Assembly (NCBI GenBank): GCA_037951105.1
Contig: JBAMJV010004291.1
Location: 112,821 to 176,820 of the forward strand
DNA length: 64,000 nt
Reading direction: 5' to 3'
Origin: Echinarachnius parma
Taxonomy: Eukaryota; Echinodermata; Echinoidea; Clypeasteroida; Echinarachniidae
Below are positions 63,592 through 64,000 of the stretch, piece by piece. Under the pieces are notes generated by a model. That model made no database searches. It was not told the origin of the DNA and saw only the letters and a list, made by a program, of their open reading frames with translations. Positions within the stretch are counted from its first letter, which is position 1, and each line of letters begins with the position of its first letter. Made by a program: the position numbers and the translations under genes.

Positions 63592-63770
63592 CTTGATTCA
63601 AGCGCTTATAAAAGTAACAACATAAATGACAGGGTAAATCAAAGTAAAACACTAACAACAACAAGGAAGCGGCCTTCAACAAATTGGTTTTCAACCTGGA
63701 CTTGAAAAATATTGCCATTGTCAAAAGTACAAATATTCAGGGGTAGATTATTGGAAGGGAAGAAGCAGCA
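63592..63770. repeat. SINE-like repeat related to 5677-5890
   Basis: ttcaagcgcttataaaag, ttggttttcaacctggact and aaaagtacaaatattcaggggtag resemble the - strand block inserted in the element at 5460. The remaining bases to 64000 show no gene. Confidence 0.45.
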
Positions 63771-64000
63771 TTATGAAAAGGATCTTTGACCATAGTATTT
63801 TGCAATCTCCGGTCAAAAATTTCCCTCTAGTCAAAATATGATACATTGCTTTTGTTTTCAGATGTATGCAATAGAAAAGTGATAAATGTCAAACTTATCT
63901 TTCTATAATTGTAACTGAATGGGGGTTAAAATATGTAAACATGTCTGAAGGACTAGATCAAACGGACATTTACCATTTCTTAATTGAAACATCCAAATCC

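Overview
The window is animal nuclear DNA: intron-split genes, a nuclear tRNA, AT-rich spacers and dense non-autonomous transposons. The repeat content (short foldback elements with terminal inverted repeats, CR1-like retrotransposons, a CCGTCCGTCC-bearing element) suggests a marine invertebrate, perhaps a deuterostome such as an echinoderm. I cannot fix the species from sequence alone.

Three protein genes lie on the + strand. (1) The 3' end of a MOB3-type MOB kinase activator (exons 1458-1573, 2397-2483, 3623-3652); its 5' exons are left of the window. (2) A complete KIF17/OSM-3-type kinesin-2 gene, 19153-40172, for which I joined 15 coding exons into one open frame of 865 residues. (3) A complete MAP1LC3 (Atg8-family) gene, 51047-57059, four exons and 117 residues, whose stop codon directly follows the lipid-accepting glycine. 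One tRNA-Arg(ACG) gene lies at 13207-13279 on the - strand.

Layout: 1-3652 MOB3 tail with exon-copy array and a GAT/GGT-rich tract; 3653-13206 spacer filled with foldback elements; 13207-13279 tRNA; 13280-16440 AT-rich spacer; 16440-19150 presumed KIF17 upstream region with a GC-rich, hairpin-rich island; 19153-40172 KIF17, its introns holding a CR1 fragment and many elements; 40173-51046 spacer with decayed exon copies, a 13-unit minisatellite and other repeats; 51047-57059 LC3 with a near-intact CR1-like element antisense in intron 1; 57060-64000 LC3 tail copies and nested elements.

The most unusual feature is pervasive small tandem duplication. Most KIF17 exons, the MOB3 penultimate coding segment and the LC3 last exon are accompanied by one to six partial, mostly decayed copies. 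Copies upstream of an exon carry the acceptor and 5' exon part; copies downstream carry the 3' exon part and donor. A similar decayed tandem array exists in non-genic DNA (47100-47780), so this may be a genome-wide process made visible by exons. The second notable point is the LC3 that ends at its reactive glycine and so should not need ATG4 priming.
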